NCBI GenBank assembly: GCA_019637435.1
Contig: JAHBVO010000004.1
Coordinates: forward strand, 124,001-188,000
Origin: Candidatus Obscuribacterales bacterium
GTDB taxonomy: Bacteria; Cyanobacteriota; Vampirovibrionia; Obscuribacterales; Obscuribacteraceae
Reading direction: 5' to 3'
Length of the DNA stretch: 64,000 bases
The notes beneath the pieces are model-generated. The model did not search any database. It had not been told where the DNA came from and saw only the letters and a program-made list of their open reading frames with translations. The position numbers and the translations under genes are program-made. The stretch's first letter is position 1. Each line of letters starts with the position of its first letter. This document shows, piece by piece, positions 28,359 to 37,716 of the stretch.

Positions 28359-30386
28359 TTACCGGACGTCAAATAACTCGACTGAAATGTCTCGGGAAAA
28401 GATCGTCCACGGAAAATCGTTCTTCTGTTCCAACAGCTTTATAGATTCAACCTGTCTGGCATCGTTGGCGCCATTGAAGAGCTTTTCCACATCTTCAGGA
28501 GATTCAGCGAATGGAGTTATGATAAATCCAGCCTTCATAATCTCGCTTGGCGCGATGAATCTCTTCGTGGTGCCATCTGTAAGCTTAGCTTCAATCTCAG
28601 GGGGATAAATTCGGAAGAATAGCTTCTGGAGAGCTCCAGCAACTCCAAGCTTTAGATCGATCCTGGCGAAAATAGTTTTACCATTGAACTCCTGAAGCAA
28701 GATCGGCTCTTCCAGTTTTGCGGACAGCGTTTTCACCGGTATAAGATTCACCGCGCGTGGTGCTTGTCTTTTCCGCACTATGAGCCCTGCCGGTTGGCAG
28801 GATTGAGGCTCGTAGCGAGAGAGCAGTTCAATCCAGGAGGGACCGTCGTAGAGCAACGGATAATATCCATAGCAATCGTGCAGAGATTGGATGATTATTG
28901 TGTCCGCTGCGCTCGTCGTTTTCAAATGCTCATTGTTTAGCTCTAGCAGCGGCTTTCGGTAGGCAAGGTAGCTTTGAAAAACTGGTCTCGGTTTATAATC
29001 GAATTTGTACGCAATGGGCACTTTGCACATAACTGGATAAATATCGACCGTGCCTGTCAGCTTCGGAAGCGGGTTGTCTTTCCGAATTTCCTGCATGCGT
29101 TCTTCATACTTCGTTGGCAAAACGGATGAGCCAGTGATGTATGAAATGCACGGCGCCGTCTTCTGGACGATACCTAAAACGTTGCTCAACAGAAGGGCTG
29201 GATATCTTGCAAACACAGGCAAATCGACTGGTAAGCTCATGGGAAATGCAAATATCGTCGTTACGGTGATGGCGCCGATACCCGCATATTTTGTGAACTC
29301 GCTTTTCTCTAGCTTTAGAATAAGTGGTATCAATGCCAGTGCCGCGAAGCCGTAAACAGAGGAGGCTATGGGCTCATGGTCTACTGTGTGTCGAACGTAG
29401 GCGGCTTTGAAGATCAAGAAGAAGATCCCGCTCTGTGCAAGGAGTGCGGGAACGAGCGTGCGCCCGAGTCGGTTGTAGCACAGTTTGCCGAAGCTCAAGA
29501 AAACCAGAGACGCCGCGCCGGCCGCTAAGAGCACTGGCATCACCCAGTTGGGATTTTCAACGAACGACATAGCCTCGCTGTGCCCGGATGTGACCTGCAG
29601 CGATGTAGTGACGTAGCTTAAGAGCGCAGTGACTGGCTGGCCTGAGAGCAGCCAGAGTGCTGGAATCAAAAGCGCGAAACTCGCTGTTAAAAGGGGTTTA
29701 GAGCGCTTTATGAACAATTCGTCGGCGGCTATGAAAGCGATGACCCAGAGAGCCGCTACTGTAAAAGTGAATTTGACGATTGCCGTCAAGGCAAGCAGGA
29801 AGACGAGAATGAAGGATTCTATGGACGGAGGTTTTTTTCGATCGTCCAGTAAAAAGTGTTGGTTTATGAGCAGCAGCGAGACGGAGAGAAACATGACGTC
29901 CGCGAAGAAGCCGTACCAGGCAAGGATTCCGAAGACCCACAGAATCGTCCAGAGCGGTTTTCCGAAAAGGCGCTTGCCTTGCATGACCAGCACGATCATC
30001 GTCAGCGCGCAAAACAAGCCCTGCATGATTAGTTTGACGGTGAACGTGTCCGGGAAATAGGTGGCGTTGTAGATGAAACCGAGCGGACCGAAAGTAAAAA
30101 CATAATCGACGCCGGAAACAGCGTGGTGCGCGGCGAAATAGTTGAGCGCCAGGTCCCACGAATCATCCTCCGGAACAGGGATGGTTCTCACGTTCCACGG
30201 CAAGGTGCGCACCAGCGCGAACAGTACCACGGCGGCTCCGGTAATGATCCACTTCAGCGCAGGCTTGTTTTTCGGTTGTTGCAGGTCGGATGAGACGGGT
30301 TCGTCCACGTGGAGCTCCGTGACTGCGCCGGGGAGGCGGCGTACTGGTTTTGTACCACGACCAGGGAGGGTCAGATAGTTCGACAT
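28359..30386 (-). CDS. Large polytopic membrane protein (GT-C-like layout)
   Basis: 675 residues. A basic cytoplasmic N-terminus of about 48 residues, a first helix (WIITGAAVVLFALVRTLPW), an acidic loop (PEDDSWDLALNYFAAHH) in the position of the catalytic Asp of GT-C enzymes, about 11 more membrane helices, and a soluble C-terminal domain of roughly 230 residues. No family recognised with certainty; a lipid-linked sugar transferase is the best inference from layout and the surrounding genes. It diverges from the His-rich membrane protein gene. Confidence 0.65.
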   Translation of the reverse strand: MSNYLTLPGRGTKPVRRLPGAVTELHVDEPVSSDLQQPKNKPALKWIITGAAVVLFALVRTLPWNVRTIPVPEDDSWDLALNYFAAHHAVSGVDYVFTFGPLGFIYNATYFPDTFTVKLIMQGLFCALTMIVLVMQGKRLFGKPLWTILWVFGILAWYGFFADVMFLSVSLLLINQHFLLDDRKKPPSIESFILVFLLALTAIVKFTFTVAALWVIAFIAADELFIKRSKPLLTASFALLIPALWLLSGQPVTALLSYVTTSLQVTSGHSEAMSFVENPNWVMPVLLAAGAASLVFLSFGKLCYNRLGRTLVPALLAQSGIFFLIFKAAYVRHTVDHEPIASSVYGFAALALIPLILKLEKSEFTKYAGIGAITVTTIFAFPMSLPVDLPVFARYPALLLSNVLGIVQKTAPCISYITGSSVLPTKYEERMQEIRKDNPLPKLTGTVDIYPVMCKVPIAYKFDYKPRPVFQSYLAYRKPLLELNNEHLKTTSAADTIIIQSLHDCYGYYPLLYDGPSWIELLSRYEPQSCQPAGLIVRKRQAPRAVNLIPVKTLSAKLEEPILLQEFNGKTIFARIDLKLGVAGALQKLFFRIYPPEIEAKLTDGTTKRFIAPSEIMKAGFIITPFAESPEDVEKLFNGANDARQVESIKLLEQKNDFPWTIFSRDISVELFDVR

Positions 30387-30471
30387 TTAACGTAACTTAT
30401 CGGATACGTTCTTATACTGTTCGAGTCCCCTGGGTATAAACCTAGTATCCGTTTACTAACTATTCGAAGCC

Positions 30472-31641
30472 ATGACTACATCACTGCCAGCAGCTGCAAA
30501 ATCGCGTGAACCTCAGGAGCCGAAATCGGATAGCCGAGTTGGACAGCTGTTTGTTTACCCGTGGATGGCTAGTCGTAATTTCGATTTGTTCTGGTTTTTC
30601 GGTCCGATTTTAGTGGCGCTCGCGGCTTCGGTTTTGATCCAGAACTTCCCGGCAATGGGCACTGGAATCTTGTTCTTGCTTTTAATCAACGCCTTCGGAG
30701 TTGGACCTGCGCATCAGGGACCGACCTGGTTTTTCTACTTTGACAAGAAAAATCGTGAGCATTGGACGGCGGACAACAAGCGCCTCTTCTTTTACTTTGC
30801 CGCTCCTCTGCTAGTCTTCATCTGCTCGATCGTCTTGAACGTCTATACGCCGGCGATTGGATTTTTAATTGCAACAGCCTGGAGTGTGCAGCACTTCGTT
30901 CAGCAGAACTTTGGTGTGACGCTCTTGTATCACAACAAAAACAACAATGAGGCTTTGCCCGATCGAAACTTGCTGTTGCGCAGCCTGTGGTCACCAGCCG
31001 TGTTTTTCACGACGATGTTTTTCCTGTCCTACTTCAACAATCCCAGCACCATAGCCGCCACCACTGGTGGTCTGATGCCTCCGCTTCCGGCGCCCAAACC
31101 ACTTGAGACATGGATGGTCGGTGTTCTGATCGGTCTAGGTGGTCTGGCACTCTACGATGTCGGTCGCTATGCGCTCGACATGCGTCGTCAGGTAGCGCAA
31201 GGGGCCAGGATCAATGTGCCTGCGCTGATGTTCTGGGTGGCTTCAGCACTTTACTTCGTCCCCTTCGTTATTCCCGGCCAGCGAATTGAGACGCTGTGGC
31301 TGATTCCAGGCACGATGCATTGGTTTCAATACATCGGCTTAAACGTAATTCTCGTCAGGGAAAAATACAAAGACCCCGAGCGACGAGCCGACATTCCATG
31401 CGGTGCGATCGCGTTGATGACCGTCCTTTGCGTCGCGACTGCTCTGTTCTTCACGATAAATCGAGCTTACGCTTTGAACTTCTCCATGGACAGCGAGCAG
31501 TATCGCTTCTTCCTCGGAATCTATTTTGGACTGGCGAATGTGCACTACTATCAGGACGCGTTTTTCTGGCGCTTCAGAGAGAAGTTTCAGAGAGAGAGTA
31601 TAATGCCTTATCTGCTTCAAGCACGTAATACGGTTTCCTGA
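30472..31641 (+). CDS. Histidine-rich polytopic membrane protein of unknown function
   Basis: 389 residues, about nine membrane helices after a polar 40-residue N-terminus. Histidines sit in or beside helices in conserved-looking motifs: GPAHQGPTWFFY, WSVQHFVQQNFGVTLLYH, GTMHWFQYIGLN and NVHYYQDAFFW. This spacing is typical of membrane metal-binding enzymes (di-iron hydroxylases, Brp/Blh-like dioxygenases), but I cannot assign it to any of them. It is followed 17 bases on by a small secreted protein gene. Confidence 0.6.
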   Translation: MTTSLPAAAKSREPQEPKSDSRVGQLFVYPWMASRNFDLFWFFGPILVALAASVLIQNFPAMGTGILFLLLINAFGVGPAHQGPTWFFYFDKKNREHWTADNKRLFFYFAAPLLVFICSIVLNVYTPAIGFLIATAWSVQHFVQQNFGVTLLYHNKNNNEALPDRNLLLRSLWSPAVFFTTMFFLSYFNNPSTIAATTGGLMPPLPAPKPLETWMVGVLIGLGGLALYDVGRYALDMRRQVAQGARINVPALMFWVASALYFVPFVIPGQRIETLWLIPGTMHWFQYIGLNVILVREKYKDPERRADIPCGAIALMTVLCVATALFFTINRAYALNFSMDSEQYRFFLGIYFGLANVHYYQDAFFWRFREKFQRESIMPYLLQARNTVS

Positions 31642-31658
31642 AAGATAAGGGTTGTGGT

Positions 31659-32231
31659 GTGAGTAAACTTTTCGTGCGATCAATTTTGATTGGACTTTTG
31701 ATGTCCTGTGCGTCAACTGTGGCTGGTGGTGCTGTTTTCGCGTCGCCGATCTTGAGTGTTCAGGACCCTCTAATAGATAAATTGCCCTCCGATCGAACCG
31801 AGTCAATTGCATTGACCAAGTGGGTTCAAGTCGCTCAGGAGAAGGGGCTTGCATCGACCAAGAAAGTCGAAGTAAAAACCAAGGATTCGAAAGCTGCGGA
31901 CAAGGCGCCCCAGTTTGTCGTGATTAGCGCTATAGTCGTGAATTTTGCGCCGATTCAGGAAGGCGCTACGCAACAAGAGATAGAAGCCGCTAACAAGGCG
32001 TTCAAAATCAATGTGAATATGAAGTTGGTAGACTTGACCACTGGAAAAATCGCCAATTCCGCTTCAACGCTTTTCCGCGGCAGCGAATGGAAGGGTTGGC
32101 CGACATCACAGGATTTGTCGAAGCCGAAGTTTATCGAAGAGGGATTCGGACACGAGTTGCTTGAGTGCATTCAGGATGGCTGCACGGATCTTCTGTCGAA
32201 ACTGCCGGACGAAAGTGCGCCTGTGCAGTGA
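31659..32231 (+). CDS. Small secreted protein
   Basis: 190 residues from GTG 31659 (AAGGG upstream). A signal peptide (VRSILIGLLMSCASTVAGGAVFA) is followed by a soluble domain with VVISAIVVNFAPIQEGATQQ and LVDLTTGKIANSASTLFRGSEW, a pattern resembling small periplasmic beta-rich domains. No family recognised. It is probably in one transcript with the His-rich membrane protein and the GT87 gene. Confidence 0.6.
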   Translation: MSKLFVRSILIGLLMSCASTVAGGAVFASPILSVQDPLIDKLPSDRTESIALTKWVQVAQEKGLASTKKVEVKTKDSKAADKAPQFVVISAIVVNFAPIQEGATQQEIEAANKAFKINVNMKLVDLTTGKIANSASTLFRGSEWKGWPTSQDLSKPKFIEEGFGHELLECIQDGCTDLLSKLPDESAPVQ

Positions 32232-32274
32232 GTTTTAAAAGAAAAAACGAAACGGAAGCGGTATAAGGACAGCG

Positions 32275-33501
32275 ATGAACAAAATGATTATGCCAATCAT
32301 TTACGTCGTCTTCGCGGTCGGCATGCTGGTTGTTCTGCTTGCCCTGTCTTTTCCGGCGTTTGGTGCTTTTAGTGACTTCCCTGAGTATTATTCCGCTGCG
32401 AAGATGATCCTGTCAGGAACGGGCGCTCAAATCTACGATTTGAAAACGTTCTCGGTGGTGGAGCAGAATTTCTTTCCAGAGTTGAATGGTCGCATAGTAG
32501 GATTTTTCGTGCCACCATTTGCGATGGCATGGATAATTCCTATCGGCTTAATTCCTCTTCCGGCAGCTATTTATGTCTGGAAACTGATTCTGATTTCAGC
32601 GCTCGTTGCAAGTGTCGTCTTGTTGTCGAAGGCGTTTTCACTAACCAGAGTTGGAGTACTTTATCTCGTTGCGGTCACTGCGCTGTCAGGTGCTACTTAT
32701 GAGGCTTTGCGCATCGATCAACTGGCGACGGTTTTACTGTTCGGACTGTCTCTCTATGTTTATGGTGTTAAGAGAGACAATCAATGGCTGTCCGCTTTTG
32801 GTTTGGCTCTCATGTTTTTGAAACCGCAGGAGCTTTTGCCGTTGATTGTTTTTTTGCTCGGAGCAGGAAAGTGGAAGCTGGTTTTGCGATTTGCTGCGAT
32901 TGCCTCTCTGGTAGCGGTTGTCGGTTGTGCGGCAGTTGGAGTGGATGGAATACGAAACTATTCTTCGCTCATGGCATCGACGGTCAATGACACCCGTTTT
33001 CTCGTCTCTGATTTAAGCCCCAGCTTGCGAGGGCAGATGCTGCGAATCTTTCCGGATGCGGCCGGCATGACTGCGGCAGTTAGTGCCGGATTTTTGGTGG
33101 TATCACTGGCGGTGATTACATTAATTGGGCGATTGCTGTCCAAAGCTGCGCAATGGATGGAAGCCAGCCTCCTGGTGGCACTTCCTTTGGGATTGGCAAG
33201 CTGTCTGTATTTCTTCTCTTACGATCTTGTTCTGTTATTGCCAACCATCATCGTCGTGTTGCGCGCTGATATTCAGAAGCAGATTCCAGCACCTTTTATG
33301 CTGGCTGGCATGCTCGGGGCGCTCATTTACCTGATGCCGATGTCGATACTCGTTCATTACTCATACCTTCAACCGGAGGCAGGACCGGGCGGGGTGATCA
33401 ATCCTAATTTCGTCTTGCTGCTGCTATACGGTCTGGGGCTGACATTCTTTGTTGCGAGGCAACGTGACTTGTTCACAACCGAAGAGTCGGGACTTAGATA
33501 G
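32275..33501 (+). CDS. GT87-family (DUF2029) membrane glycosyltransferase
   Basis: 408 residues with about ten membrane helices. The hallmark of the family is the first loop DFPEYYSAAKMILSGTGAQIYD, then GFFVPPFAMAWIIPIGLIP. GT87 enzymes (mannosyltransferases such as PimE in actinobacteria) use polyprenyl-phosphate sugars at the outer face of the membrane. AAGGA 7-8 bases upstream supports the ATG. Donor and acceptor unknown. Confidence 0.85.
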   Translation: MNKMIMPIIYVVFAVGMLVVLLALSFPAFGAFSDFPEYYSAAKMILSGTGAQIYDLKTFSVVEQNFFPELNGRIVGFFVPPFAMAWIIPIGLIPLPAAIYVWKLILISALVASVVLLSKAFSLTRVGVLYLVAVTALSGATYEALRIDQLATVLLFGLSLYVYGVKRDNQWLSAFGLALMFLKPQELLPLIVFLLGAGKWKLVLRFAAIASLVAVVGCAAVGVDGIRNYSSLMASTVNDTRFLVSDLSPSLRGQMLRIFPDAAGMTAAVSAGFLVVSLAVITLIGRLLSKAAQWMEASLLVALPLGLASCLYFFSYDLVLLLPTIIVVLRADIQKQIPAPFMLAGMLGALIYLMPMSILVHYSYLQPEAGPGGVINPNFVLLLLYGLGLTFFVARQRDLFTTEESGLR

Positions 33502-33603
33502 TCGAAACTGATTCTCTGCTTTTACGATTCGATAGCTCTTGTTTTCATTCGTGACACTTTTTGTGCTCCGAAACGCTTAACCTGCTGAACTGAGAGACTA
33601 ACC

Positions 33604-34110
33604 CTAATCGCCTAATTGCTTCACTAGATATGCGCACCAGACGCCGGGCCACATGTAGTCGAATTCGGCTAGCATTCTGTAATTGTGTCGTTCGTAGAAG
33701 CGCAGAGTGCGCATGAAATTCGGATCTTTCTGCTTCGGCCCGACGGTTGCCGCGATGATGCACTTGTGACCGCGGCGGATAGCCTCTTGTTCCGCTCGGT
33801 CTAGCAGAACGGTTCCAAGTCCAACGGATTGATGCTCGGGGACGATTGCAAGTACGGCTATTTCGCCGGTGTCGTCAGTGCTTGAGCGAAGAACTACGAT
33901 GCCAACCTGTCTGGCGTTTAAGTATGCGCCGAGCGAATAGTTTTTGACGGCGGACGCTTGCTCGCTATAGAACGGAATTGCGCGTTTATCGCCGAAGTAC
34001 ATAGGCAGGGTTCTCAGGACGTGTCGGACGGCTGAACTGCCAGAGTTGTTCTGAAGGCGGCGAAGCTCGAACGGCAGGCCCTTAAGGTCGACGATTTCAG
34101 CGGTGGTCAT
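33604..34110 (-). CDS. GNAT acetyltransferase (tandem copy A)
   Basis: 168 residues, GNAT fold: IAVLAIVPEHQSVGLGTVLLDRAEQEA is the acetyl-CoA site (motif A, Q-x-x-G-x-G), and GPKQKDPNFMRTLRFYERHNYRM is motif B. It overlaps the upstream GNAT gene by 14 bases and shares with it the unusual GP(K/S)QK and W-x-G-x-x-CA-(Y/F)-L endings, so the pair arose by duplication. Substrate unknown. Confidence 0.85.
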   Translation of the reverse strand: MTTAEIVDLKGLPFELRRLQNNSGSSAVRHVLRTLPMYFGDKRAIPFYSEQASAVKNYSLGAYLNARQVGIVVLRSSTDDTGEIAVLAIVPEHQSVGLGTVLLDRAEQEAIRRGHKCIIAATVGPKQKDPNFMRTLRFYERHNYRMLAEFDYMWPGVWCAYLVKQLGD

Positions 34111-34618
34111 AGGAGCTGGTTGGAGGTGCCGAAGATATGGGTTTAAACAAAAAGGCGCAGGGATAACCCTCCCAGAGAGTTGGAAATTCTTTGACGAAGT
34201 AGAAGCTGTTTTTCTTCAAAAATTGAAAACCTTTGATGTCGTCTGCGACCTTTTGACTCGGTCCGATCGCACGTGAAAACAGGAAGCTCTTTCCAGACCG
34301 GCGCGTTATTTCTTCCAATGTCTTAGCTAGCGCGGAACCGATTCCGCATCGCTGAAAGTTTGCGTCCACGGCGATGACTACCATCTCGTTGGTGTCATCG
34401 CTCAGTGGCTCCATGAAGGCGGCTCCAACGACCTTATCGCCGCTTTTGGCGATGACCGTGGTTGACTCCGCGGTGCCGGCGCGTTCGCAGTAGTCGTCAA
34501 TCGCCGGCGTGTAAGGGAAGTCCTTGTCGAGACTTGAAAGCAAATCGCGCAAATGACGCTGAGCGGCATTTGGGTCGACCGCAACGATTTGAAAGGTTGG
34601 TTTTGTCGAAGCGCACAT
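34097..34618 (-). CDS. GNAT acetyltransferase (tandem copy B)
   Basis: 173 residues. Acetyl-CoA motif VIAVDANFQRCGIGSALAKTL, followed by GPSQKVADDIKGFQFLKKNSF and the ending WEGYPCAFLFKPI. It is a diverged paralogue of the downstream GNAT, with which it overlaps by 14 bases. Substrate unknown; no partner gene identifies a target. Confidence 0.85.
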   Translation of the reverse strand: MCASTKPTFQIVAVDPNAAQRHLRDLLSSLDKDFPYTPAIDDYCERAGTAESTTVIAKSGDKVVGAAFMEPLSDDTNEMVVIAVDANFQRCGIGSALAKTLEEITRRSGKSFLFSRAIGPSQKVADDIKGFQFLKKNSFYFVKEFPTLWEGYPCAFLFKPISSAPPTSSYDHR

Positions 34619-34752
34619 AATTCGAAATTAGCAAAAAAAACCTTGCTTGTACCTTTCGGTCTATAAAGATTAAGCCAGAATCTGCCTTTGCGCTAACGAA
34701 ATGAACATTAAATCCTCACAAATCCTTTACAACATTGTATTTATGGGGTAGG

Positions 34753-34778
34753 TTTTGATACTGTATCTGGTATCAAAA
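34753..34778. promoter_or_regulatory. Operator-like dyad upstream of the small HTH gene
   Basis: TTTTGATAC (34753-34761) and GTATCAAAA (34770-34778) form nine perfect base pairs around an 8-base spacer. There is no T-run, so a protein-binding site is more likely than a terminator. A weak promoter could overlap it (TTGTAT 34736-34741, GATACT 34757-34762). It sits about 130 bases upstream of the 70-residue HTH-like gene and 135 bases from the divergent GNAT start. Confidence 0.5.
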
Positions 34779-34910
34779 TGAATCTTTCATGATCCTCTTG
34801 GCTTCCTGGGCGCTCACGGGTGGCGCACTTACAGATTTAATCTTTCACGAGGCATTGCTATTAGAAACGTACGCTACGTGAGAGAAGGACGAAAAACAGG
34901 AGTAGCCACC

Positions 34911-35123
34911 ATGGTCAATCTCAACCTTATTGATGGTCAGTCGAATGAATTGATATCAGTCCAGGGTGCCAGCCAGATGACTGGTGGCATGGTTTCCGAG
35001 CGCCGCATCTGGCAACTCGTCAAAGATGGTCGCTTATCCTACGTAAATGACGGTGAGAACACAGGCATTCCCATCGTCGAAGTCATGCGGCTCATTGGTG
35101 CCGATGAGCTGCGCGCCGCCTGA
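34911..35123 (+). CDS. Small excisionase/MerR-like helix-turn-helix protein
   Basis: 70 residues from ATG 34911, preceded by a strong SD (AGGAG 8-9 bases upstream); the frame is open to 34878 but the SD sets the start. The core ASQMTGGMVSERRIWQLVKDGRL and then IPIVEVMRLIGADEL has the helix-wing-helix shape of excisionase-type DNA-binding domains. It stands alone with no integrase nearby, so it is more likely a regulator than a phage excisionase. It may bind the dyad at 34753-34778. Confidence 0.6.
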   Translation: MVNLNLIDGQSNELISVQGASQMTGGMVSERRIWQLVKDGRLSYVNDGENTGIPIVEVMRLIGADELRAA

Positions 35124-35155
35124 GAGTTTAATCGGCTATTGAAAGGCCTGGGCAC

Positions 35156-36001
35156 TCATGTGACTGTGCCTGAGGCAATTGCGATACCTTTGGCTACGGT
35201 CTTGCCAGTTCCGGCGTAGTATAAACGCGTCAAGGTTTCTGAGTCAGCGTTTTCCACATGGGTGAAACCGCGTTCGCTCAGGTACCGTTCCAACTCTCCA
35301 TCTTCAATAGAAAAATCGAGCGATTCGCCAAGCAGCTTCAGCAGCGGTTTCGTCCACCGAATCGCCGCACTTCGTTGCATCAGCTCCGTCGTGAAATAGT
35401 CGAAGACCACGCGACTTCCGGATATCGAGTGTTCGGCGATGAACTTAAGCGTTGATTCAACGCCCTGTGCCGTCAAGTACATGGTCACGCCTTGCCAGAT
35501 AAAGAAAGTCTTTTGGGATTCGTCGAAACCGCTGACTGCGAGGCGGTCCTCAAGGGTTTGATTGTTGAAATCGATAGATACGAACTTTATATTTTCGCGA
35601 ATTGGATTGGAAAGCTTTTTCAGTTTCTCGAGTTTCGCGTCTTGTGTGGCGGGATGGTCGACTTCAAAGACAAGTGCTTTCTCGATCTCGTCTATGCGAA
35701 AGGCTCTCATATCGAAGCCGGCGCCGAGTAAGACTATTTGTTTGAAACCGTCCGTCAGTGCCTGTTTAAGCAGGTCATCGATGTAACGCTCTCGCGCGAT
35801 CACGTACTCATAGGCACCATGCCATGAGAGATCATATAGCCCAAGATCGACCCAGAGTTTGCCGAACATCAGATTGATGCCGTTCACCATGTCGCGCGCG
35901 AAGGGGTCGTATACCAGCCGTTTTTCAGGCGGGCGAGTTGATTCGATCGCTCGCAAAAGTGCGACGCCTTCAGCAGTTTTACTTGCTCTTCGTTCTCTCA
36001 T
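35156..36001 (-). CDS. Class I SAM-dependent methyltransferase (LCMT/TIGR00027 type)
   Basis: 281 residues from ATG 36001, which overlaps the upstream stop as ATGA. MRERRASKTAEGVALLRAIE, YDPFARDM, QIVLLGAGFDMRAFRI (SAM-binding loop I), FEVDHPATQ and the later FIWQGVTMYLT are the hallmarks of the leucine carboxyl methyltransferase-like family found widely in bacteria. The frame extends upstream to 36049 inside the GT-C gene, but the conserved family start is MRERRASKT. It is the last gene of a three-gene coupled run (GT-C, GT-C, methyltransferase); the substrate is unknown. Confidence 0.9.
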   Translation of the reverse strand: MRERRASKTAEGVALLRAIESTRPPEKRLVYDPFARDMVNGINLMFGKLWVDLGLYDLSWHGAYEYVIARERYIDDLLKQALTDGFKQIVLLGAGFDMRAFRIDEIEKALVFEVDHPATQDAKLEKLKKLSNPIRENIKFVSIDFNNQTLEDRLAVSGFDESQKTFFIWQGVTMYLTAQGVESTLKFIAEHSISGSRVVFDYFTTELMQRSAAIRWTKPLLKLLGESLDFSIEDGELERYLSERGFTHVENADSETLTRLYYAGTGKTVAKGIAIASGTVT

Positions 36002-37716
36002 TGCGGCACCAGGCGAATAAATGTTTTCGTCCCAGGGACATTTTGCCAAGCCGCGCCCGTGGGGGCTGGGGCGGCCTCGTCTGGCTTGCGATTTGTTCGG
36101 TCCAGCACGATGGCCTTAATCTCCTTGCTGCGAAGGATAGCGTCTAATTCATTTCCCTTTGTAGCGCTCATGCTCAGGAATTCTTCAGGCGACGCACATT
36201 CAGCAACGACGCGTATGTCGGCAAGATGTGCCCAGTAATATTCGCCGCCCTCATTGGGTGCGACGCGCATTATCTTGTCGTGAGGTTTAATTCCGAGCTC
36301 TTCGAGTTTCTGAACAATTGCGGAGTGAGCGTCAGGCGAATTTTTCTCGGCAAGTTTTGGAACAAAAAAATAAATGTGCATAAGCGACTTGAGTGTGAAT
36401 GCGACCAGAATGATTGCGGTCACAAACCAGAGGCAGCGTCGCTCGCGCTTAGCCACAGGCTCTGTGTCCGGGCTTTTGTAGGCGAGGAAAATCGCCGCCG
36501 CCATTGTTGGTATAAAACCCATAAAGTAGCGGCTCACAGCTGCAGACATAAATAGATAGAGCGAGCTGCATGCGCACGCAGTCAACCACACCGGAGAAGT
36601 CTTTTTCAGTTCCTGTATCGAGTACGGAACTAACTTTCGTGCAGAAAAACTCAAACCGACCTTGAGAACCGAAAGGAAGAATACAAAGCTGAAGAAGAGT
36701 GAAACAATCTTGTCGACTAAAAGTTCGTCGTACCGCTTCCAGTCAATTTTTAAGTCGATGCCATCGTTCCAATAATGCGGATCGAACCAGGGCGGATAGG
36801 AAACATCGAATGGCTTTTCGAACTCGTAAACGACAGGCGTTTGAAACAGAATCGCGGCAGGATGTTTCGTGCGTATCGACCCATGCACCATCGGGACCAT
36901 GGGCAGAATGTGTTCATTAGAAGAGAATACAATCTGATACTTGCCGGACTCTCCAAAAGATAGATGTCCAAGTTTTAAAGATAGCGGCACCACATACAGT
37001 GCCATCGTTGTAAGCATCGAAATCGTTAAAACAATCAGGTGCTTCCAGGTCAGATTATAGTCTTTACGAAAAAACGCTAGCAGCGCGACGCAAGGGAAAA
37101 CCCAGCTAACAAAAAATGCCTTTGCAAGGTAAGCCAGTCCCATGAAGCAGCCGATGCGGGCGGCTCGGGCAACAGATGGTGCTTGATAAAGACACGTGAC
37201 AATTAGCGCGTTGGCTGTTAGATAGATCGCCGCCGATAACATGTCCGGTCCCTTGACGGCGACATCTCCAACTGCCAGGCAAGAGAGGAGGGTTAGACTT
37301 CCCATGAGAGCGATTTGTGGAAGGCGAGGCAGGCGAGCGGTTTCTTCGTTGCTCAGTCGGCTCTGCGCCTTCAGGACGGCTGACCAAAAGCGGTATGAGG
37401 CGCCCAAGTAGAGCATCAGAAAGATGTACTGAAGCACGCAGATAACTGTCCGTTCTGATTTTAAGGCGGGAGCGAATGTCTTTGCGACGGCGATGATGAC
37501 TGGATAGAGTGGGCTCCAGTAGGGACTTAGCGCCTCGTGGAAGTTGCCGCGGCGAATCAAGTCTGCTAGGTCAAGGTATGAAACGGTGTCCCAGCCAACT
37601 CGAGAAACCCAGGTGATGCTTTGAATAAGGCCTACGACCAGACCGGCGGCGACGAGACAACCGACGAGTGTCGTCTCGCTTTTTGTTGCGGTTCTCGAAG
37701 TGTTTGTCATCTTCAT
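35998..37716 (-). CDS. GT-C type membrane glycosyltransferase (paralogue 2)
   Basis: 572 residues, about 12 membrane helices. First loop with DTVSYLDLADLIRRGNF and YWSPLYPVI, an internal GDVAVKGPDMLSAAIYL, and a C-terminal soluble domain ending WQNVPGTKTFIRLVPQ. These positions match paralogues 1 and 3. It overlaps both neighbours by 4 bases (ATGA on each side), so the three products are translationally coupled. Confidence 0.78.
   Translation of the reverse strand: MKMTNTSRTATKSETTLVGCLVAAGLVVGLIQSITWVSRVGWDTVSYLDLADLIRRGNFHEALSPYWSPLYPVIIAVAKTFAPALKSERTVICVLQYIFLMLYLGASYRFWSAVLKAQSRLSNEETARLPRLPQIALMGSLTLLSCLAVGDVAVKGPDMLSAAIYLTANALIVTCLYQAPSVARAARIGCFMGLAYLAKAFFVSWVFPCVALLAFFRKDYNLTWKHLIVLTISMLTTMALYVVPLSLKLGHLSFGESGKYQIVFSSNEHILPMVPMVHGSIRTKHPAAILFQTPVVYEFEKPFDVSYPPWFDPHYWNDGIDLKIDWKRYDELLVDKIVSLFFSFVFFLSVLKVGLSFSARKLVPYSIQELKKTSPVWLTACACSSLYLFMSAAVSRYFMGFIPTMAAAIFLAYKSPDTEPVAKRERRCLWFVTAIILVAFTLKSLMHIYFFVPKLAEKNSPDAHSAIVQKLEELGIKPHDKIMRVAPNEGGEYYWAHLADIRVVAECASPEEFLSMSATKGNELDAILRSKEIKAIVLDRTNRKPDEAAPAPTGAAWQNVPGTKTFIRLVPQ

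Noticed and set aside
28252..28608. 118-codon plus-strand frame
   Set aside because: Mostly antisense to the large membrane protein at 28359-30386; no SD or motif.
30418..30440. GTTCGAGTCCC sequence resembling a tRNA T-arm
   Set aside because: The flanking bases do not form a T-stem or acceptor stem and no D- or anticodon arm is found upstream.
34911..35123. Reading the small HTH protein as a phage excisionase
   Set aside because: No integrase, phage gene or attachment repeat is present nearby, so a chromosomal regulator is more likely.
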